From: Zopfochytrium polystomum
Lineage: Eukaryota; Chytridiomycota; Chytridiomycetes; Chytridiales; Chytridiaceae
NCBI GenBank assembly: GCA_025765615.1
Contig: JAIVFJ010000434.1
Coordinates: 1-42,260 of the forward strand
DNA: 42,260 nucleotides
Reading direction: 5' to 3'
Positions 41,054 to 42,260 of the stretch are shown here, piece after piece. The first letter of the stretch is position 1. Each line of letters starts with the position of its first letter. The translations under genes and the position numbers were made by a program. The notes beneath the pieces were generated by a model. It was not told where the DNA came from. It worked only from the letters and a program-made list of their open reading frames with translations, and ran no database searches.

Positions 41054-42057
41054 TGAAAGGCGATCGAGTGTGACTGAGGTTGAGGAGAGGGTGCGGTGAG
41101 GACGATAAGATGACAAGAGGTGGTTGAGCAATGTTTTGACTTTTCTCAAATAAAATGGATTCAGCGGCCACCGAGCGGCAAAGTTCTTCCCGACCTAACC
41201 ACCTTCCCTCCGTCGCGCGCGCGAGCTTTTTGTCCAACTGACCGCAGACTGCGCCTTCAGAGCGGTTGACCTCCGGCCCTGCGTGGAACCCTCGCCTCAC
41301 GTTCCTTCGTCCTCCTCTCTGCCCCACTTCTGAAAGATTCCGAGATCCGCAGGCGCTTACGGACAGTTCGCAATCGGAGCGGAACTAGCAATGCGGAGGA
41401 AGTTGGAAACAAGCAGCGCATCATGTGTAGCACTGACACCGAAGTCAAATTCGCATGATAGCGTTGGGTTGCTTCTATGCCACCTTCCCCTTCAGGGCCG
41501 CTGCCGGCCTAACGTTGCTTTCTGGCCCCGTCGACTCCTTCATGGGCCTCGCAGCATCAGCTGAATCGCAAACGAGCCCGGTTTCGCTGACTGTTGTCAA
41601 AGGTAGAGGGCGCCGATCACGAGAGAAAATGACCGTGTATCCCCACGGTCCCCAATGAAAGCAGACGAGGATGGCCACCGCGAGCTCCATATCTTCTGAC
41701 TGTCAGCTGCCCACGCACGTAAACCGTTAACACATGTACAATACATTGAACTCGAAAGTCAGGCACCTTGGAAGACAAGCCTGTGCAAAGTGGCGCGCGC
41801 GCGGATCGCATCACGGCGAATGGCGCCGGCAACAATTGCAAGCTGCGATGACACAAGCTGCGGTAATAGGGCAATATTTGTATCTCGAGCATGGGTGGGT
41901 ATCTTCCTCCTCCTGTCCTGGCCTTGGAAGTTGCCCCAACTTTTGCGTCCCAAACGCATAGCAAAGAAGCGTTGCAAGAAGCGCTTGCTGGAGACAAAAA
42001 AGAAAACTTTTGAAAAAGGGAACGGCTATTCAAAGACTCCCCCCAAGGAAGGTGGGC
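41054..42057. other. Upstream region of PSP1 gene; no supported gene
   Basis: About 1 kb containing several overlapping frames on both strands without domains. 41054-41200 should be the promoter/5' untranslated region of the minus-strand PSP1 gene. CpG density is host-like and high, with no transposon sequence recognised. Confidence 0.5.
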
Positions 42058-42260
42058 ATGATGGGAGACCCCCTTGAACCACCTGCTCCTCGCATAAGGA
42101 AAGACAAAATCAACATCGCATCGATCCAACAAGCCGCAGTTGATACTGACTTCCCAACCGCTGTCCTCGCTCGATGTGCAACTTGCCCACTTCATGTTGA
42201 CTGCTGTTGCGCTTCCAGCAGCAGCAAAAAGCGCCTGCTAGGTTTTTCTGGGTCTGGGCA
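42058..42260 (+). CDS. Partial open frame at right edge, unknown
   Basis: ATG at 42058-42060, followed by 67 codons open to the window end, starting M-M-G-D-P-L-E-P-P-A-P-R-I-R-K-D-K. An in-frame TGA lies ~45 bases upstream, so this is the first ATG of the frame. There is a cysteine-rich cluster C-A-T-C-P...D-C-C-C-A-S around residues 44-57. The sequence is too short to assign; it may be the start of a divergent neighbour of PSP1 or chance. Confidence 0.25.
   Translation, partial: MMGDPLEPPAPRIRKDKINIASIQQAAVDTDFPTAVLARCATCPLHVDCCCASSSSKKRLLGFSGSG

Noticed and set aside
41617..42195. 192-codon minus-strand frame
   Set aside because: No recognisable motif, composition not gene-like, overlaps other frames.

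Overview
This is eukaryotic DNA, most likely from a filamentous fungus (basidiomycete-like; the phylum is a guess). The reasons are short GT-AG introns of 41-75 bp in a PSP1-type gene, a FAR1-like gene start at the left edge, and dense nested LTR retrotransposons, including a chromodomain Ty3/gypsy element. No bacterial operon structure, rRNA or CRISPR array was seen. I name the transposon families A, B and C (Ty1/copia) and G (Ty3/gypsy chromovirus); these labels are mine.

Left edge (1-4978): the first 180 codons of a FAR1-type protein on the minus strand run off the window. They are followed by old family A fragments with heavy loss of CpG sites, and by the 3' end of a DDE transposase.

Centre-left (4979-13325): a 2,912-bp inverted repeat (5022-7933 and 10414-13325, centre 9173.5), identical wherever I compared it. 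Each arm holds the RT-RNase H end of a dead family A element, a piece of an A LTR, a piece of a G LTR and a complete B LTR. The 2,480-bp spacer holds the rest of A fused to a 1,180-bp piece of B integrase, giving a 1009-codon chimeric reading frame. In the left arm the B LTR is a solo LTR with a 5-bp target duplication (CGAAC). In the right arm the same LTR continues into a B element.

Centre (12163-20309): B copy 1, with LTRs, gag-protease, an 8-bp deletion that breaks the frame, then a 1,147-codon integrase-RT-RNase H frame. 20400-27106: gypsy G with gag, protease remnant, integrase and chromodomain; its RT and RNase H are missing and about 3 kb of unrelated DNA lies in their place. 27110-31315: a C LTR scrap, then a second B copy with frameshifts, cut off by element C. 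31316-37289: C on the minus strand, with its 3' LTR, and gag to RNase H broken in several places.

Right edge (38461-42260): a PSP1-family host gene on the minus strand with several introns and serine/arginine-rich tandem repeats, but with apparent single-base frame breaks. A short partial open frame at the right end is weakly supported. The nesting order implied is: A and G oldest, B inserted into a G LTR, the A/B block duplicated in inverse, and C inserted into B copy 2.
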